DNA of 59,878 nucleotides from Cognatishimia sp. (lineage in GTDB: Bacteria > Pseudomonadota > Alphaproteobacteria > Rhodobacterales > Rhodobacteraceae), in assembly GCA_013215215.1 (NCBI GenBank), contig JABSOU010000001.1, positions 1 through 59,878 on the forward strand, read 5' to 3'. The notes under the pieces were generated by a model. That model was not told the DNA's origin and ran no database searches. It saw only the letters and a list, made by a program, of their open reading frames with translations. Positions 1-8,639 of the stretch are shown here, one piece after another (positions within the stretch are counted from its first letter, which is position 1; every line of letters begins with the position of its first letter). A program made the translations under genes and the position numbers.

Positions 1-130
1 AGGGCTAGAAGAACCCTTAGAGATAAAGCCTTTGATTAATAGGCATTACTGCATGGCTCTACATGAAACTTTTTTAGAAGCAAATAAAGAAAGTATACAT
101 AGGTCTGTATTAAACTCTATAAGTTTTTAA
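1..130 (+). CDS. 3' end of a plus-strand gene (partial)
   Basis: An open frame runs from base 2 to a TAA at 128-130 (about 42 residues ending ..HRSVLNSISF). It has no stop and continues off the left edge. It converges with the next minus-strand gene and overlaps it by 4 bases, as expected for two real genes meeting tail to tail. The visible tail is helical and polar; its product is not recognised. The short length leaves some chance that it is an accidental open frame. Confidence 0.5.
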   Translation, partial: GLEEPLEIKPLINRHYCMALHETFLEANKESIHRSVLNSISF

Positions 131-645
131 TTAAACCATTTAAAGTCTTTTTTACATTTATTAGGTTCAGAGAAGAATCTTCTTAGAGCAGAGAATAAAA
201 CCGCTACCTCAGACTTACTATTAGATTTCTGTTTTTCTGCTTTAACTATAGTAGTAAGTTTACCTCCGTAAAAGTAAATTAAACCCCAACTTTCAGGTAA
301 TTCGTCTTCCTTTATTAACCCTTCTGGGCAAACATAATATCGGTAATCTCCCATACCCATATGCGGGTATTGCCTAAAAAATTTTCTTGAGTCAGCTTTA
401 AAATCGCTTCTAGAAGTTTTAATTTCACATAAGCAGGTCCTACCCCCTTGAGAAACACCTAAAACATCCGCTACTTCCCCAGTAGAATGGCAAGCCACAA
501 AATCTTTAAGCACTACACTATAACCACCGTTTTGACTTCTTTTTATATAGTTGGCAGTTTTGTCTATTAATTCAGAGTGGAGTTTTTTAGTGTTAGTAAA
601 AAGCCTTTTAGTAGCTTTTTTCTTTATCTTTTTTAGAAAAGCCAT
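127..645 (-). CDS. MmcB-like PD-(D/E)XK nuclease-fold protein
   Basis: 172 aa from the ATG at 645. I prefer this start to the upstream in-frame one at 696 because GGAGAGAAG lies before it and the upstream gene stops at 648. The motif CEIKTSRSDFKAD with an upstream Asp (D60..E74-x-K76) followed by a Tyr-rich strand and LPESWGLIY matches the MmcB/COG5321 family of DNA-repair-associated PD-(D/E)XK proteins. The N-terminus is very Lys-rich. The catalytic D-ExK set looks intact. A role in DNA processing is inferred from the family, not shown. Confidence 0.6.
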   Translation of the reverse strand: MAFLKKIKKKATKRLFTNTKKLHSELIDKTANYIKRSQNGGYSVVLKDFVACHSTGEVADVLGVSQGGRTCLCEIKTSRSDFKADSRKFFRQYPHMGMGDYRYYVCPEGLIKEDELPESWGLIYFYGGKLTTIVKAEKQKSNSKSEVAVLFSALRRFFSEPNKCKKDFKWFN

Positions 646-647
646 AT

Positions 648-1421
648 CTATCTTCTCTCCATACCTAAACACTTTAAAAAATACTTCATTTCCCAAGAAT
701 CGTACAGAGATTTAACATATACTCTAGGTTTTCTATATCTGTGGGCTTTGTTTTTAATATGGGCTTTGGCTGCACCCATAGTTAAAAACCATGTTTGATC
801 TTCATAACTATATTCTATTAACTTGGCCTCATATTTTTTATCATAAAGCTCTTCTGCTATTGAAACTAACTCGTCTAGGTCTAGAAGAGGAGAATATAGA
901 TTTTCTAGATGCTCTATCAATTGTAGGTCTTCATCTTCTATTTCCTGCATATAATATACAGGGCCTTCGTAATCATTTTCTTCTAACTCTTGGTTATGTT
1001 GTTGGTTTTCTTCGTATTCATCTTGATAAGATTCTACACCTTTTAACAACTCTTCTATAGTGCAATCACCTTTTAGTGAAAGCTTGTTATACGTATCCTC
1101 TAAAAGAAATTTACAATGCTCTATTAGGTCTTCCTTAAGACTTTCATAATCTTGGGATTCACAATCAGAGGTGCAAAAAATCTCATACTCTCTTAGGGAG
1201 TATGAATCCTCACCCTCTTCTGATTCTTGTGGGTCTAGTACAGCGTTAAAACATAATGATTGCACTACATATATAGGGTAAGCAGTTCCTACCACATCTT
1301 GTGTTTGGTATTCTTTGATAATACCCCTAAATTTTTGAGGTACATAAATTAAACCTAATTCTTGGGTAATTAAATTGCTTATGTAACTATGTATTTTGTT
1401 AATTAAGTAGTTGATCTTCAT
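648..1421 (-). CDS. Hypothetical acidic protein
   Basis: 257 aa, not recognised. The middle (about residues 65-190) is strikingly rich in Glu and Asp, including several EE and ED runs, while the last 40 residues are basic (KNKAHRYRKPR). This acidic-body, basic-tail layout is seen in DNA mimics and nucleic-acid-binding proteins, but that is speculation. It overlaps the end of the preceding small gene (1399-1593) by 23 bases, indicating an operon. Confidence 0.7.
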   Translation of the reverse strand: MKINYLINKIHSYISNLITQELGLIYVPQKFRGIIKEYQTQDVVGTAYPIYVVQSLCFNAVLDPQESEEGEDSYSLREYEIFCTSDCESQDYESLKEDLIEHCKFLLEDTYNKLSLKGDCTIEELLKGVESYQDEYEENQQHNQELEENDYEGPVYYMQEIEDEDLQLIEHLENLYSPLLDLDELVSIAEELYDKKYEAKLIEYSYEDQTWFLTMGAAKAHIKNKAHRYRKPRVYVKSLYDSWEMKYFLKCLGMERR

Positions 1422-1593
1422 ATGTTTCCTTTAATTTTTGTTGTAGTTTAGTATAATAAACAGGCTTATCTATTTGTAGTGGGATTCCTAGAATCCTATC
1501 TATATCTTCTTTTTTAAGCTCTTTGTTTTCACAAAGATCTTGAAAAGTGCGTCTTCGTTCAAGTGTTTCAATAATTTCCCAGTTTTGTTTCAT
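1399..1593 (-). CDS. Hypothetical small protein
   Basis: 64 aa from the ATG at 1593, which overlaps the stop of the upstream gene as ATGA (translational coupling); a longer reading from 1608 is less likely. Charged and helical (IIETLERRRTFQDL). Function not recognised. Confidence 0.6.
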   Translation of the reverse strand: MKQNWEIIETLERRRTFQDLCENKELKKEDIDRILGIPLQIDKPVYYTKLQQKLKETYEDQLLN

Positions 1594-2309
1594 TTTTTTA
1601 TAGAACAAATTAAATCTAGTTCATAAGTAAAACTATTACTTGTAAGCCTAAGCAAAAACTCTTCAATATGTACTCGCAACCATTTTACGACCTCTTGCTC
1701 TGGTGGGTTACGAAGTTTAGTATTATAGTAGCTATATGTTGTGTCAAGAAAGCCAACATTAGTCAACGTAACTATTACTCCGCTAGGCAAAGATAAACAA
1801 GCTTCGAGACTATCACCCGTAGGATTAAAAGCTACTCTAATATCGTTGGGGTTTAAAGAAAATAGAAGTTTTTCGATACAATCACTAACCACTCCACGAT
1901 CTAGGTGTTTTACAATTTTATCTAAAAGATCTCTTTGGTAGTTTACCCCTTGAGAGATTTTTATAATTTTATCCCTAAATATCTTACTTGATAAATAACC
2001 TTTTTGGTTTTCAAAATAATCCCGAAAATCTGAGTAAATATAGGATTTAATTATAGATGAGTGGTGTAATATAATAGGTAATATACTCAAAGCCCCAAGG
2101 TTAGAGCCTTTCACACAATTAATAAAAGGCTCTATATTAACCCGCATACTATCCTTATAGTGGTAAGGATTACCCATTTTTATATCTATTGAAGGAGGGG
2201 ATAACTTATCTGAGCAAGAATATACCACCTCTGTGGTCTTATATTCAAATAAATTATGCCACATCTCGTAAAGATTAATATTTAAGGGTTTTAGGTCGTC
2301 TATTAGCAT
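1590..2309 (-). CDS. Hypothetical protein
   Basis: 239 aa, not recognised. Mixed alpha/beta composition with no obvious signal peptide or membrane span. The start overlaps the upstream stop as TAATG and the end overlaps the next gene as ATGA, so it sits inside a tightly coupled operon with the coiled-coil gene before it. Confidence 0.7.
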   Translation of the reverse strand: MLIDDLKPLNINLYEMWHNLFEYKTTEVVYSCSDKLSPPSIDIKMGNPYHYKDSMRVNIEPFINCVKGSNLGALSILPIILHHSSIIKSYIYSDFRDYFENQKGYLSSKIFRDKIIKISQGVNYQRDLLDKIVKHLDRGVVSDCIEKLLFSLNPNDIRVAFNPTGDSLEACLSLPSGVIVTLTNVGFLDTTYSYYNTKLRNPPEQEVVKWLRVHIEEFLLRLTSNSFTYELDLICSIKK

Positions 2310-2953
2310 TACTTACTGTGTTTACCATAAGCTTTTAAAAGCTCTTTACGCTCTTCTTTAGACTCTATTATTTGGTTTTGTAATTGCTTAGTAAATTCTG
2401 TCGTAGCTTCTCTATATTGGTTAAAAAACCCGTCCTTGTCTTTTATCGTAGCGTTTAGTGAGTCTATCTCTTTTTCTTTAGCCTTTATATCGTGTTGATA
2501 TTTTAAGGAAAGTTTTTCATAGTCTAACTGCATCTTTTGCAAAGCTTCACTGGACTCTGCCATAGTCTTACTTCTTAGAGCACTTAATTCCTCTTTAGCA
2601 GCGACTATATCTGAGTTAACTTGCGCTATAGTATTTTGGTGCTTAGTTATCTCTTTCCCATATTCTAGTTCTACCTCAGACTTAACTCTAGATAATCTAT
2701 TTTCTAAGTCAGTTATAGTTTTTTCGCTAGTCAATTTGCAGTTAGTTAGTTTAGATTCATATTCCGCTTTTTGAGTAGCTAAAGCAAGTTCTTTATCGGT
2801 TTCATATACCTCATTTTTCTTCTCTAATTCGGCACATTTATCCTCTAGTTTTTCACACTTACGCTCAAGTATACTTTTTTCGCCTTTAAGCCCATCTATA
2901 GTATTGTTAAGTAATTCTTTGAGTTCTCTTAATTCTTTATCGTTTCCAAACAT
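2309..2953 (-). CDS. Coiled-coil protein
   Basis: 214 aa, almost entirely a predicted coiled coil: from residue 5 to about 210 there is continuous heptad-like spacing of Leu/Ile with Lys/Glu and almost no Gly or Pro (for example LEDKCAELEKKNEVYE). A good AAAGGAG lies 9 nt before the ATG, and a TGCTATTAT -10-like element lies just upstream (2975-2983), so it probably leads a transcript. Function unknown; a scaffold or spacer role is only a guess. Confidence 0.75.
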   Translation of the reverse strand: MFGNDKELRELKELLNNTIDGLKGEKSILERKCEKLEDKCAELEKKNEVYETDKELALATQKAEYESKLTNCKLTSEKTITDLENRLSRVKSEVELEYGKEITKHQNTIAQVNSDIVAAKEELSALRSKTMAESSEALQKMQLDYEKLSLKYQHDIKAKEKEIDSLNATIKDKDGFFNQYREATTEFTKQLQNQIIESKEERKELLKAYGKHSK

Positions 2954-2974
2954 TTTTATTTCTCCTTTATTTTT

Positions 2975-2983
2975 ATAATAGCA
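2975..2983 (-). promoter_or_regulatory. Extended -10 promoter (TGCTATTAT)
   Basis: Minus-strand TGC followed by TATTAT, in the gap before the coiled-coil gene, without a recognisable -35. A weaker member of the TGnTATAAT class found throughout the window. Confidence 0.4.
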
Positions 2984-2986
2984 TAG

Positions 2987-3367
2987 TTACAAGTATTTCT
3001 CATCTTCGTGGACAAAAGGTAATTTATTTACTTGGTTTTTAAACTCTTCTAAAATTTTTATCATCATAGGTATATCAGGGTAACAACAATACCCTCCTTC
3101 TATAAAGTCCATATTATCTTTATCACAAAAGAAGTTAATATGATTTACAGCTTCAAAAGTAATTCTAGCTGATATAATTACATCTTCTACCTCGTACTTT
3201 TCAAGCCCTTCTATATCTTGTTCAGTTACATAGAAAACACATATAACGGCCCAATGCTCTGCTTGACAAACATACATTCTATAAGGGCCGTCAACCCAAA
3301 CAAGGTTAGGTGCAATATTATTACCAGTTTGGTACTGCATGTCTGCAAGGTGTTTAGATAAACTCAT
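2987..3367 (-). CDS. Hypothetical protein
   Basis: 126 aa from the ATG at 3367, chosen because GGAG sits 9 nt upstream and the previous gene ends at 3370; the longer reading from 3382 lacks this. Aromatic- and Cys-containing globular protein (YVCQAEHWAVICVFYV). Not recognised. Confidence 0.65.
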   Translation of the reverse strand: MSLSKHLADMQYQTGNNIAPNLVWVDGPYRMYVCQAEHWAVICVFYVTEQDIEGLEKYEVEDVIISARITFEAVNHINFFCDKDNMDFIEGGYCCYPDIPMMIKILEEFKNQVNKLPFVHEDEKYL

Positions 3368-3369
3368 CT

Positions 3370-3678
3370 CTAAAAACTCCAACCTTTTTTATTTAGTTTT
3401 TCCCTCCTTCCCCAAAGTTTGTTAAGAGACTCTTCTAATTGTTGCTGTTGGTATCTATCATTAGCAAGCGCAATCTTACTTTGCTCAGTATCTTTATATC
3501 TCCTAGCATGAAAATCCTTTTCAAACTCATGTAATTCTTTTTCTTTAAGTAATATTAACTTGTCTATTTCTTTTATTAAATTAATACCTTTATTAGGGTT
3601 TTTCTTAAATTCTTTAGGTTTATATCCTGAAGACCCTTCTATATATCTACCCCTAGATGTTGCATAATATTTTGACAT
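3370..3678 (-). CDS. Hypothetical basic helical protein
   Basis: 102 aa, Lys/Arg/Glu-rich, with a long charged helix (residues about 35-95) that could form a short coiled coil. N-terminus is Ser/Gly/Tyr-rich (TSRGRYIEGSSGY). Not recognised. Confidence 0.6.
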   Translation of the reverse strand: MSKYYATSRGRYIEGSSGYKPKEFKKNPNKGINLIKEIDKLILLKEKELHEFEKDFHARRYKDTEQSKIALANDRYQQQQLEESLNKLWGRREKLNKKGWSF

Positions 3679-3728
3679 GTGATTAATTCCTATTTTGTAT
3701 CTATTCTTTTAAATTTTTTATTATTTCA

Positions 3729-4058
3729 CTAATTTGTTTTGTCATTTTTTTCTCCTTTCAAAAGATTCAGAAGAGGATCATCATCCAGATCAATCAAACG
3801 GCCTTCTCCGGTCATCTCTATACCTCTTATTCTAACATAGTAAGAGTAAGCCCCAGCTACCTCATAAGAAAAATCTATTCTATCATCGTCTCTATCAGGT
3901 CCGTTATAGTACCAAAAATTTAGTTCCCTAGTATCTATTAGACAATATATACTAGGTTTATATTTGCGAACTAATAATAATAAAGTCTCATACTTTAAAT
4001 AAGACTCGTTATCTTTTATTAGTTTTAAATGATTATATATTTCTTCTTCTTTGTCCAT
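3729..4058 (-). CDS. Hypothetical acidic protein
   Basis: 109 aa from the ATG at 4058, which overlaps the upstream stop as TAATG; the alternative start at 4070 is a TTG. Acidic, with several Asp clusters (GPDRDDDRIDF, DLDDDPLL). Not recognised. Confidence 0.65.
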   Translation of the reverse strand: MDKEEEIYNHLKLIKDNESYLKYETLLLLVRKYKPSIYCLIDTRELNFWYYNGPDRDDDRIDFSYEVAGAYSYYVRIRGIEMTGEGRLIDLDDDPLLNLLKGEKNDKTN

Positions 4059-4273
4059 TATAATCCCCAATCTCTTTTAAATAAGTTAAAAGAACTGTAA
4101 AATCTAGACCAGTGCTTTAAAACTGTTTCTTTAGGTAAATTACACCTTTTTATAAGCCTTCTAAGTTCTTTTTTTGTAGATTTTTTACTATCTTTATCAC
4201 CTATTTTAAAATATGCTGCTAGTTCCCAAGAAGTACCAGTACTAGGAAAACAAGCAATATAATATTCAAACAT
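4058..4273 (-). CDS. Hypothetical small basic protein
   Basis: 71 aa, ending in a basic helix (KSTKKELRRLIKRC) and an aromatic tail. Coupled by TAATG to the next gene. Not recognised. Confidence 0.6.
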   Translation of the reverse strand: MFEYYIACFPSTGTSWELAAYFKIGDKDSKKSTKKELRRLIKRCNLPKETVLKHWSRFYSSFNLFKRDWGL

Positions 4274-4332
4274 TCTTCCTACTCCTTTTTCTTCTTATAT
4301 ACCCATTTGAGAACATATTAGGAATCCTATAG

Positions 4333-4587
4333 CTAATCCACCATTCCTAATTCTGCTCTTAAGTTCATTATTTCAGTTTGTTTTTTAACTGCTCTTTCAT
4401 CTTGGATACACAAAGAATGAAGTAAGACATCTTCTATTTGAGCAAAACCTAATATTATAGAATCGAACTCTTGAAATTGGTGAGGTTTAAGGTTTTCTTT
4501 AAAAGCCTTTATTCTTTTAAAGTGCTCTTCACTTAGCTGTATATATCTATCGTGTAATTCCCACAATTTATCTAACTTATGTAGCAT
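4333..4587 (-). CDS. Hypothetical helical protein
   Basis: 84 aa, mostly alpha-helical and charged (LWELHDRYIQLSEEHFKRI). Ends one base after the start of the run that follows the membrane protein at 4589. Not recognised. Confidence 0.6.
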   Translation of the reverse strand: MLHKLDKLWELHDRYIQLSEEHFKRIKAFKENLKPHQFQEFDSIILGFAQIEDVLLHSLCIQDERAVKKQTEIMNLRAELGMVD

Positions 4588-4588
4588 A

Positions 4589-5011
4589 TTAATCTTGCCT
4601 AGTATTTTTATTTATTAAATTATCGTTTATATACGTTATCACAAATAATCTAGGAGCGTATTTAGCTTGTAAACATTTTTTAACATGCCCCATACAATTA
4701 TTGGAAAATCCAAGAGTTAACCCTAACCCAAAAACCAGTACACAGGCTATAACAGTAGACCAGTCATCCCTAGAGTAACTATTTTTTTCTGACTGCAAAT
4801 ACTTTTTAATTGTAAATACAGAGATAATCACAGTAGATAAAAAAGTGAATATTGCTAAAAGCCCCCAAAAAGAAGCATCTGCAAAACTAGCCCAAAAACC
4901 GTAATTACCTATCTCTACAAATAATGCAGAAGCTTGCTCCCCTACTAAAGAAGCACCAGCTTTTACTGCTTCCGTTAATTCTATTAAATATTTATCAAAA
5001 ATTTCTTGCAT
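4589..5011 (-). CDS. Two-span membrane protein, APR-motif family (copy 1)
   Basis: 140 aa with two membrane segments (about residues 47-68 and 84-103) and a short C-terminal tail containing KYAPRLFVITY. The protein at 6161-6547 has the same plan and a matching tail (KFAPRVYLIDY), so the two are paralogs. The conserved motif lies on the side of the membrane set by the second span. A lysis or membrane-remodelling role is possible but not supported by a specific motif. Confidence 0.7.
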   Translation of the reverse strand: MQEIFDKYLIELTEAVKAGASLVGEQASALFVEIGNYGFWASFADASFWGLLAIFTFLSTVIISVFTIKKYLQSEKNSYSRDDWSTVIACVLVFGLGLTLGFSNNCMGHVKKCLQAKYAPRLFVITYINDNLINKNTRQD

Positions 5012-5081
5012 ATATTTTTCCTTTGTTTAATATTTTAACATCTTTTTGTCGTAAATTATTGCTTTTTCCATATTAGCCCTT

Positions 5082-5687
5082 TTATTTTATACTATCCCAC
5101 CAAATACCTTTACCGTTAATATTAAAACAAAAGTCACAAGCCCCTGAAGAAGTTTCACCTATAGGGAATAAGGCTTGGAAGATTTTAGATGTTTCATAAG
5201 ATTTTATGTACATATTGAAGTCTAAAAAACCTTGAACTAACGTATCTATTTCTCTAGCTTGCTCTTCGTCTTGATACCTACCGTGTTTTAAATAAGGTTT
5301 ATCTCTCTCTATAAAGACTCTTAATCTTACATTATTAAACTTTTTATCTGCTCTAGTTATAAATTCATCATTTACAATGAATAAAGGCATATAACCTGAA
5401 TGAGATTCATTATAGAAATCATCGTATATACTACCTAAGTGTATAGGTGAGTCAGTTATTAAGTAATCTACCTTACCATACAGCTCTGCTTCTAATTTTT
5501 GTTGCTTTGCCGATAAGTAGAACTGTGACAATTCATCTATTTCTTTGTTTTGCCAAGCCCATCTCTTAGCATACTCAGATACTAATTCAACTTTTAAGCC
5601 TGCCTTCTTCATTTGTGTATAAAGTTGTGCTGCTGTAGTAGATTTTCCTGCTCCAGGACCCGCGTAAAATTCAATTATTGTTGTCAT
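5082..5687 (-). CDS. P-loop nucleotide kinase-like ATPase (AAA_28/NadR-like)
   Basis: 201 aa from the ATG at 5687, chosen for its AAGGAG leader; a longer reading from 5708 includes the ribosome binding site. It has a Walker A (GPGAGKST, residues 10-17), a second strand ending YLITDSP, and LRVFIERDKPYLKHGRYQDEEQA, typical of the AAA_28/NadR-type kinases. These phosphorylate small nucleotides or nucleosides; the substrate here is not readable. The last 20 residues contain a CxxC. Confidence 0.7.
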   Translation of the reverse strand: MTTIIEFYAGPGAGKSTTAAQLYTQMKKAGLKVELVSEYAKRWAWQNKEIDELSQFYLSAKQQKLEAELYGKVDYLITDSPIHLGSIYDDFYNESHSGYMPLFIVNDEFITRADKKFNNVRLRVFIERDKPYLKHGRYQDEEQAREIDTLVQGFLDFNMYIKSYETSKIFQALFPIGETSSGACDFCFNINGKGIWWDSIK

Positions 5688-5710
5688 GGTATTGTCTCCT
5701 TGTACCAACC

Positions 5711-5719
5711 ATTATAACA
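5711..5719 (-). promoter_or_regulatory. Extended -10 promoter (TGTTATAAT) before P-loop kinase
   Basis: Minus-strand TGT-TATAAT just upstream of the AAGGAG leader of the kinase gene, with no visible -35. Confidence 0.55.
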
Positions 5720-5944
5720 TTAATAACCGTACATGTTGTTAGCATGAATTGTTAAACACTTACTAGAACAAACGTTCATAGCTGATTCTACCATTTCTAT
5801 AGCGCGCCAAGCAGTAGTATGTTTATCTAACTGATTGCCAAAAAAATTAATATTTAAATCTTCAAGAGATCTAGATACATAATATTCCTTAGAGCATATT
5901 AAGCATTTTTGCCTTTTGTCTATAAGCCTAGCTTTAGAAGTCAT
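5720..5944 (-). CDS. Zinc-binding miniprotein
   Basis: 74 aa with CLIC near residue 14 and CSSKC near residue 59, a four-cysteine arrangement expected to bind one zinc. Overlaps the upstream gene by 11 bases. Not further recognised. Confidence 0.65.
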   Translation of the reverse strand: MTSKARLIDKRQKCLICSKEYYVSRSLEDLNINFFGNQLDKHTTAWRAIEMVESAMNVCSSKCLTIHANNMYGY

Positions 5945-6170
5945 AGTCGTAAAACTCTCCGCCTATTTGATATTCAGTTTCTTCAGTGACCTCATCCAGT
6001 ATTTCAAAGTGTTCTAATATATTATCAGCTTTATTAAATTCGTTATCGAATCTATTCTTAAAGATTTGTAGTGCTTGTTTTTTAGTTTCAGCTTCTATTT
6101 CAGTGGAATAACCTAAATTAAACTTCTGCACCCAGCTAACGTGGCAATCATATTTCTTCACTAATTGCAA
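5934..6170 (-). CDS. Hypothetical protein
   Basis: 78 aa; N-terminal beta-rich part followed by a helix (KKQALQIFKNRF) and acidic tail, resembling small DUF1508/YbdD-like folds only in composition. Overlaps both neighbours by about 10 bases. Not recognised. Confidence 0.6.
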   Translation of the reverse strand: MQLVKKYDCHVSWVQKFNLGYSTEIEAETKKQALQIFKNRFDNEFNKADNILEHFEILDEVTEETEYQIGGEFYDYDF

Positions 6171-6547
6171 CTCCTTCTATAGGTAAGGGTTTTAGCATAA
6201 TCTATTAAATAAACCCTAGGGGCAAATTTTATCTTTATTAATTTATGTGTGTGTACTAATAAAGTGGGGAAACACACCAGAGAAGCCATCACACAAATAA
6301 CCAGAACAACTCCATCACGATCAGCAATATGTTTATTTTTATCCCATATCCCCTTAATCATTATTATGCAAGTAATTAGTATTATTAAATAAATAGTGCT
6401 AGTTACTAAACAAGAACAAAACTTATAAGTCAATAATTCTTGTAGTACTAGAGGTGTTTCCTTAACTAAAAATTCCTTAGCTGAGGAATAAGTACTGATT
6501 AAATCAGTTAAGACTACGTTTGTAAAATTTTCTATGTTTGCATTCAT
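6161..6547 (-). CDS. Two-span membrane protein, APR-motif family (copy 2)
   Basis: 128 aa with membrane segments at about residues 47-68 and 80-99 and a C-terminal KFAPRVYLIDY tail, shared with the paralog at 4589-5011. The two proteins differ almost everywhere else, so the duplication is old. Function unknown. Confidence 0.7.
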   Translation of the reverse strand: MNANIENFTNVVLTDLISTYSSAKEFLVKETPLVLQELLTYKFCSCLVTSTIYLIILITCIIMIKGIWDKNKHIADRDGVVLVICVMASLVCFPTLLVHTHKLIKIKFAPRVYLIDYAKTLTYRRSCN

Positions 6548-6958
6548 TTAGTTATATCTCCCATCAATAATGTCTTTAGTGTAAAGCATATCTTTAGTGC
6601 TTTCAAGTAGCCCAGAAGAATGGCTTGTAGGTACTATATTAGCACTTTTAAATAAGTCTGTCACTATATTATCTGCCCCATAATTTAGATTTGATACTTT
6701 AGCAATATTAGAACACCAATATTGCGCATCTATACCCCTACCAAATTGAAATACTATGCGACCCGGGTAAAGTTCTTTCCAAGACTTCAAAAACTCTACC
6801 ACTCCTACAAAGAGTGCAAGACCTTCTGTATAAGATAAGGACTTTTCTTGGCAGATATTATCTTCGTAATTATATAACTTAATAATATAACAATCTAATA
6901 AGTCATCATAAGAGAAAATTCCGCAAGTATCTTTAGGTTCGTTATTCGATAGTTTCAC
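6548..6958 (-). CDS. Hypothetical protein
   Basis: 136 aa, globular, begins directly after the upstream stop overlap and ends one base before the membrane protein gene. Contains several Cys and Tyr residues but no known motif. Not recognised. Confidence 0.65.
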   Translation of the reverse strand: MKLSNNEPKDTCGIFSYDDLLDCYIIKLYNYEDNICQEKSLSYTEGLALFVGVVEFLKSWKELYPGRIVFQFGRGIDAQYWCSNIAKVSNLNYGADNIVTDLFKSANIVPTSHSSGLLESTKDMLYTKDIIDGRYN

Positions 6959-7163
6959 ATATCACCACTTTAGTATGCTTAGGTTTCTCCTCCATGATAT
7001 TTATTTCATACAACATACCAAATAAAGCAGCCTTAAACCCTTGCTTATTTTCTTCAGAATAGTCCTCTGTATTTTCATTATTAGCGTGTAGCTCGTCTAT
7101 AAAATCCATTAATTTAGCCCTAGTAGAGTCTGGCATTTGATATTTGTAAACTAAATTATTCAT
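6942..7163 (-). CDS. Hypothetical acidic protein
   Basis: 73 aa, Asp/Glu/Asn-rich helix in the middle (ENTEDYSEENKQGF). Overlaps both neighbours. Not recognised. Confidence 0.6.
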   Translation of the reverse strand: MNNLVYKYQMPDSTRAKLMDFIDELHANNENTEDYSEENKQGFKAALFGMLYEINIMEEKPKHTKVVICETIE

Positions 7164-7518
7164 TTACTACCTTCTTTTGCTCTTGTAAAATATTTATAAC
7201 TGTGTCTACTAATAACCCTAATGGCTCATCATAAGCAAATAGGGGTAGTACCACTGCACCAACTTCTTCTCTTGAGTAAAACCAATTTAGTAAGTCATGG
7301 CAATCATAAGCTTTATAGTAATCTTCTACTTCCTCCCTATTCTCACCTGGTTTACGTTTTTGCCACTTAATCTCTTCTATAAACCCTTCCTCCGCTGTAG
7401 ATTCTGGGGGAGAAGAAGAGCCTAGAATTTCAACCCACCAACCAGTATGGTTCTCTGCGTCAAATCCTTCCTTATATAATTTTCTTGATAAGTCTGGATT
7501 AGTTATTTTGCTATTCAT
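7156..7518 (-). CDS. HTGWW/CHDL family protein (copy 1)
   Basis: 120 aa from the ATG at 7518, which has GGAAG just upstream; the longer reading from 7551 overlaps the previous gene. Two blocks, GFDAENHTGWW and YDCHDLL, match GFDSERHTGWW and YDCHDLI in the gene at 8639-9037, so the two are paralogs about 1.1 kb apart. The invariant His, Cys and Asp residues could form a metal or catalytic site. Function unknown. Confidence 0.7.
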   Translation of the reverse strand: MNSKITNPDLSRKLYKEGFDAENHTGWWVEILGSSSPPESTAEEGFIEEIKWQKRKPGENREEVEDYYKAYDCHDLLNWFYSREEVGAVVLPLFAYDEPLGLLVDTVINILQEQKKVVNE

Positions 7519-7538
7519 TATTCTTCCTTTTTTATTAT

Positions 7539-7721
7539 CTAAGTAAGCCAAATGTATAAATTAAACATTACTGTAGCTATTATTATAAACCAAATAAAAA
7601 GACCCATAGTTTTATTATGGGCTTTTTCTACAGATTCTAATATTTCTTTATGGTCAGGTAAACCCTCCCCTATTGATTTATTACTATTCTTTAATGCTAA
7701 TAAAGCTGCATATACAAACAT
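7539..7721 (-). CDS. Small single-span membrane protein
   Basis: 60 aa with a C-terminal hydrophobic segment (about residues 38-58) and a charged N-terminal half. ATG follows the previous gene's stop as TAAATG. Not recognised. Confidence 0.6.
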   Translation of the reverse strand: MFVYAALLALKNSNKSIGEGLPDHKEILESVEKAHNKTMGLFIWFIIIATVMFNLYIWLT

Positions 7722-7898
7722 TTACTGATCTCCTCCATCATATTCTATCAAAGTAACCGTGTCTTTACCTAAAGTAAAAGAATCGCCTATCTGCATATTA
7801 GAATAACACATAAATAAATTTTTTACCATCCAAGGCACGCAATCCCAATGTCTTATACTAACCCCTACCTCATTTTCTAATCTAACTTTGTATTTCAC
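7722..7898 (-). CDS. Hypothetical 58-aa protein, GTG start
   Basis: A 58-codon frame starting GTG at 7898 with GGAGG 8 nt upstream and ending TAA right before the next ATG. Begins VKYKVRLENEV and has a short Trp/Cys segment. The strong ribosome site and exact fit between neighbours support it. Not recognised. Confidence 0.6.
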   Translation of the reverse strand: MKYKVRLENEVGVSIRHWDCVPWMVKNLFMCYSNMQIGDSFTLGKDTVTLIEYDGGDQ

Positions 7899-7913
7899 TT
7901 AATTACCTCCAAC

Positions 7914-8417
7914 TTATAAGTTTCTATCAACAAACTCCTCTTTAGCTATACTAAGCATAGCTTCTAATTGGTCTAATTCTTCTTTATAAAATATATGTGC
8001 CTTATCAATACGAGTTTCAGACCTACGGTAATATTCGTAATTATATAGAAATTTACTACCGCTTATTCGTTTGCAGTTCTTAATAAAGTTTTCAGCTACA
8101 CACCTAGGTTCCCCTAGAAAACCCATATCTACGTATCTTCCATAACCACTAAATCTACCTATGCTTATAGAATTAGAAAGAGGGGTTACCCTGATTTCAA
8201 AACCGTTAAAAAACTTAACACTAGACACATCAATTTCTTGTATGTTTAACCCGTAAACTTTTTTATATTTTTCTAACCTATTAGCTAAGCCTTGGTTTAT
8301 AAATTCTTTCCTACACCTTTTTACATAAGCATTATGTTGCGCACTAGGAGAGTAAAAACAAAAATATACTGATATAATTCCTAGTAAATATATAATGAGT
8401 GTTACTGCTGCTTCCAT
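7914..8417 (-). CDS. Membrane-anchored hypothetical protein
   Basis: 167 aa with one N-terminal membrane span (about residues 4-22) and a soluble, basic remainder containing a Gly/Tyr-rich stretch (GRFSGYGRYVDMGF). The span lacks a clear cleavage site, so it is probably an anchor. Not recognised. Confidence 0.65.
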   Translation of the reverse strand: MEAAVTLIIYLLGIISVYFCFYSPSAQHNAYVKRCRKEFINQGLANRLEKYKKVYGLNIQEIDVSSVKFFNGFEIRVTPLSNSISIGRFSGYGRYVDMGFLGEPRCVAENFIKNCKRISGSKFLYNYEYYRRSETRIDKAHIFYKEELDQLEAMLSIAKEEFVDRNL

Positions 8418-8639
8418 TTATAAATCTCCTAATGGGTATGCGAAGGGTATTCTCTGCTCTTCAAACGGCTCTAACCTTATCAAACTAACAACTAGAGTAC
8501 AGACATGTTCCTCAACCCAGTGTAAGTAAAGATCATCAGGTGAGAACTCTGGTCCTTCTTGTGTTTCTATAGCTATTTTTATAGTTGGACAATCATATCT
8601 ATCCTCATCATCCATAAACCTTTCATCTATTAAAGCCAT
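8418..8639 (-). CDS. Hypothetical protein
   Basis: 73 aa, acidic. Its end abuts the membrane-protein start and its start overlaps the previous stop, so it is coupled to both. Not recognised. Confidence 0.6.
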   Translation of the reverse strand: MALIDERFMDDEDRYDCPTIKIAIETQEGPEFSPDDLYLHWVEEHVCTLVVSLIRLEPFEEQRIPFAYPLGDL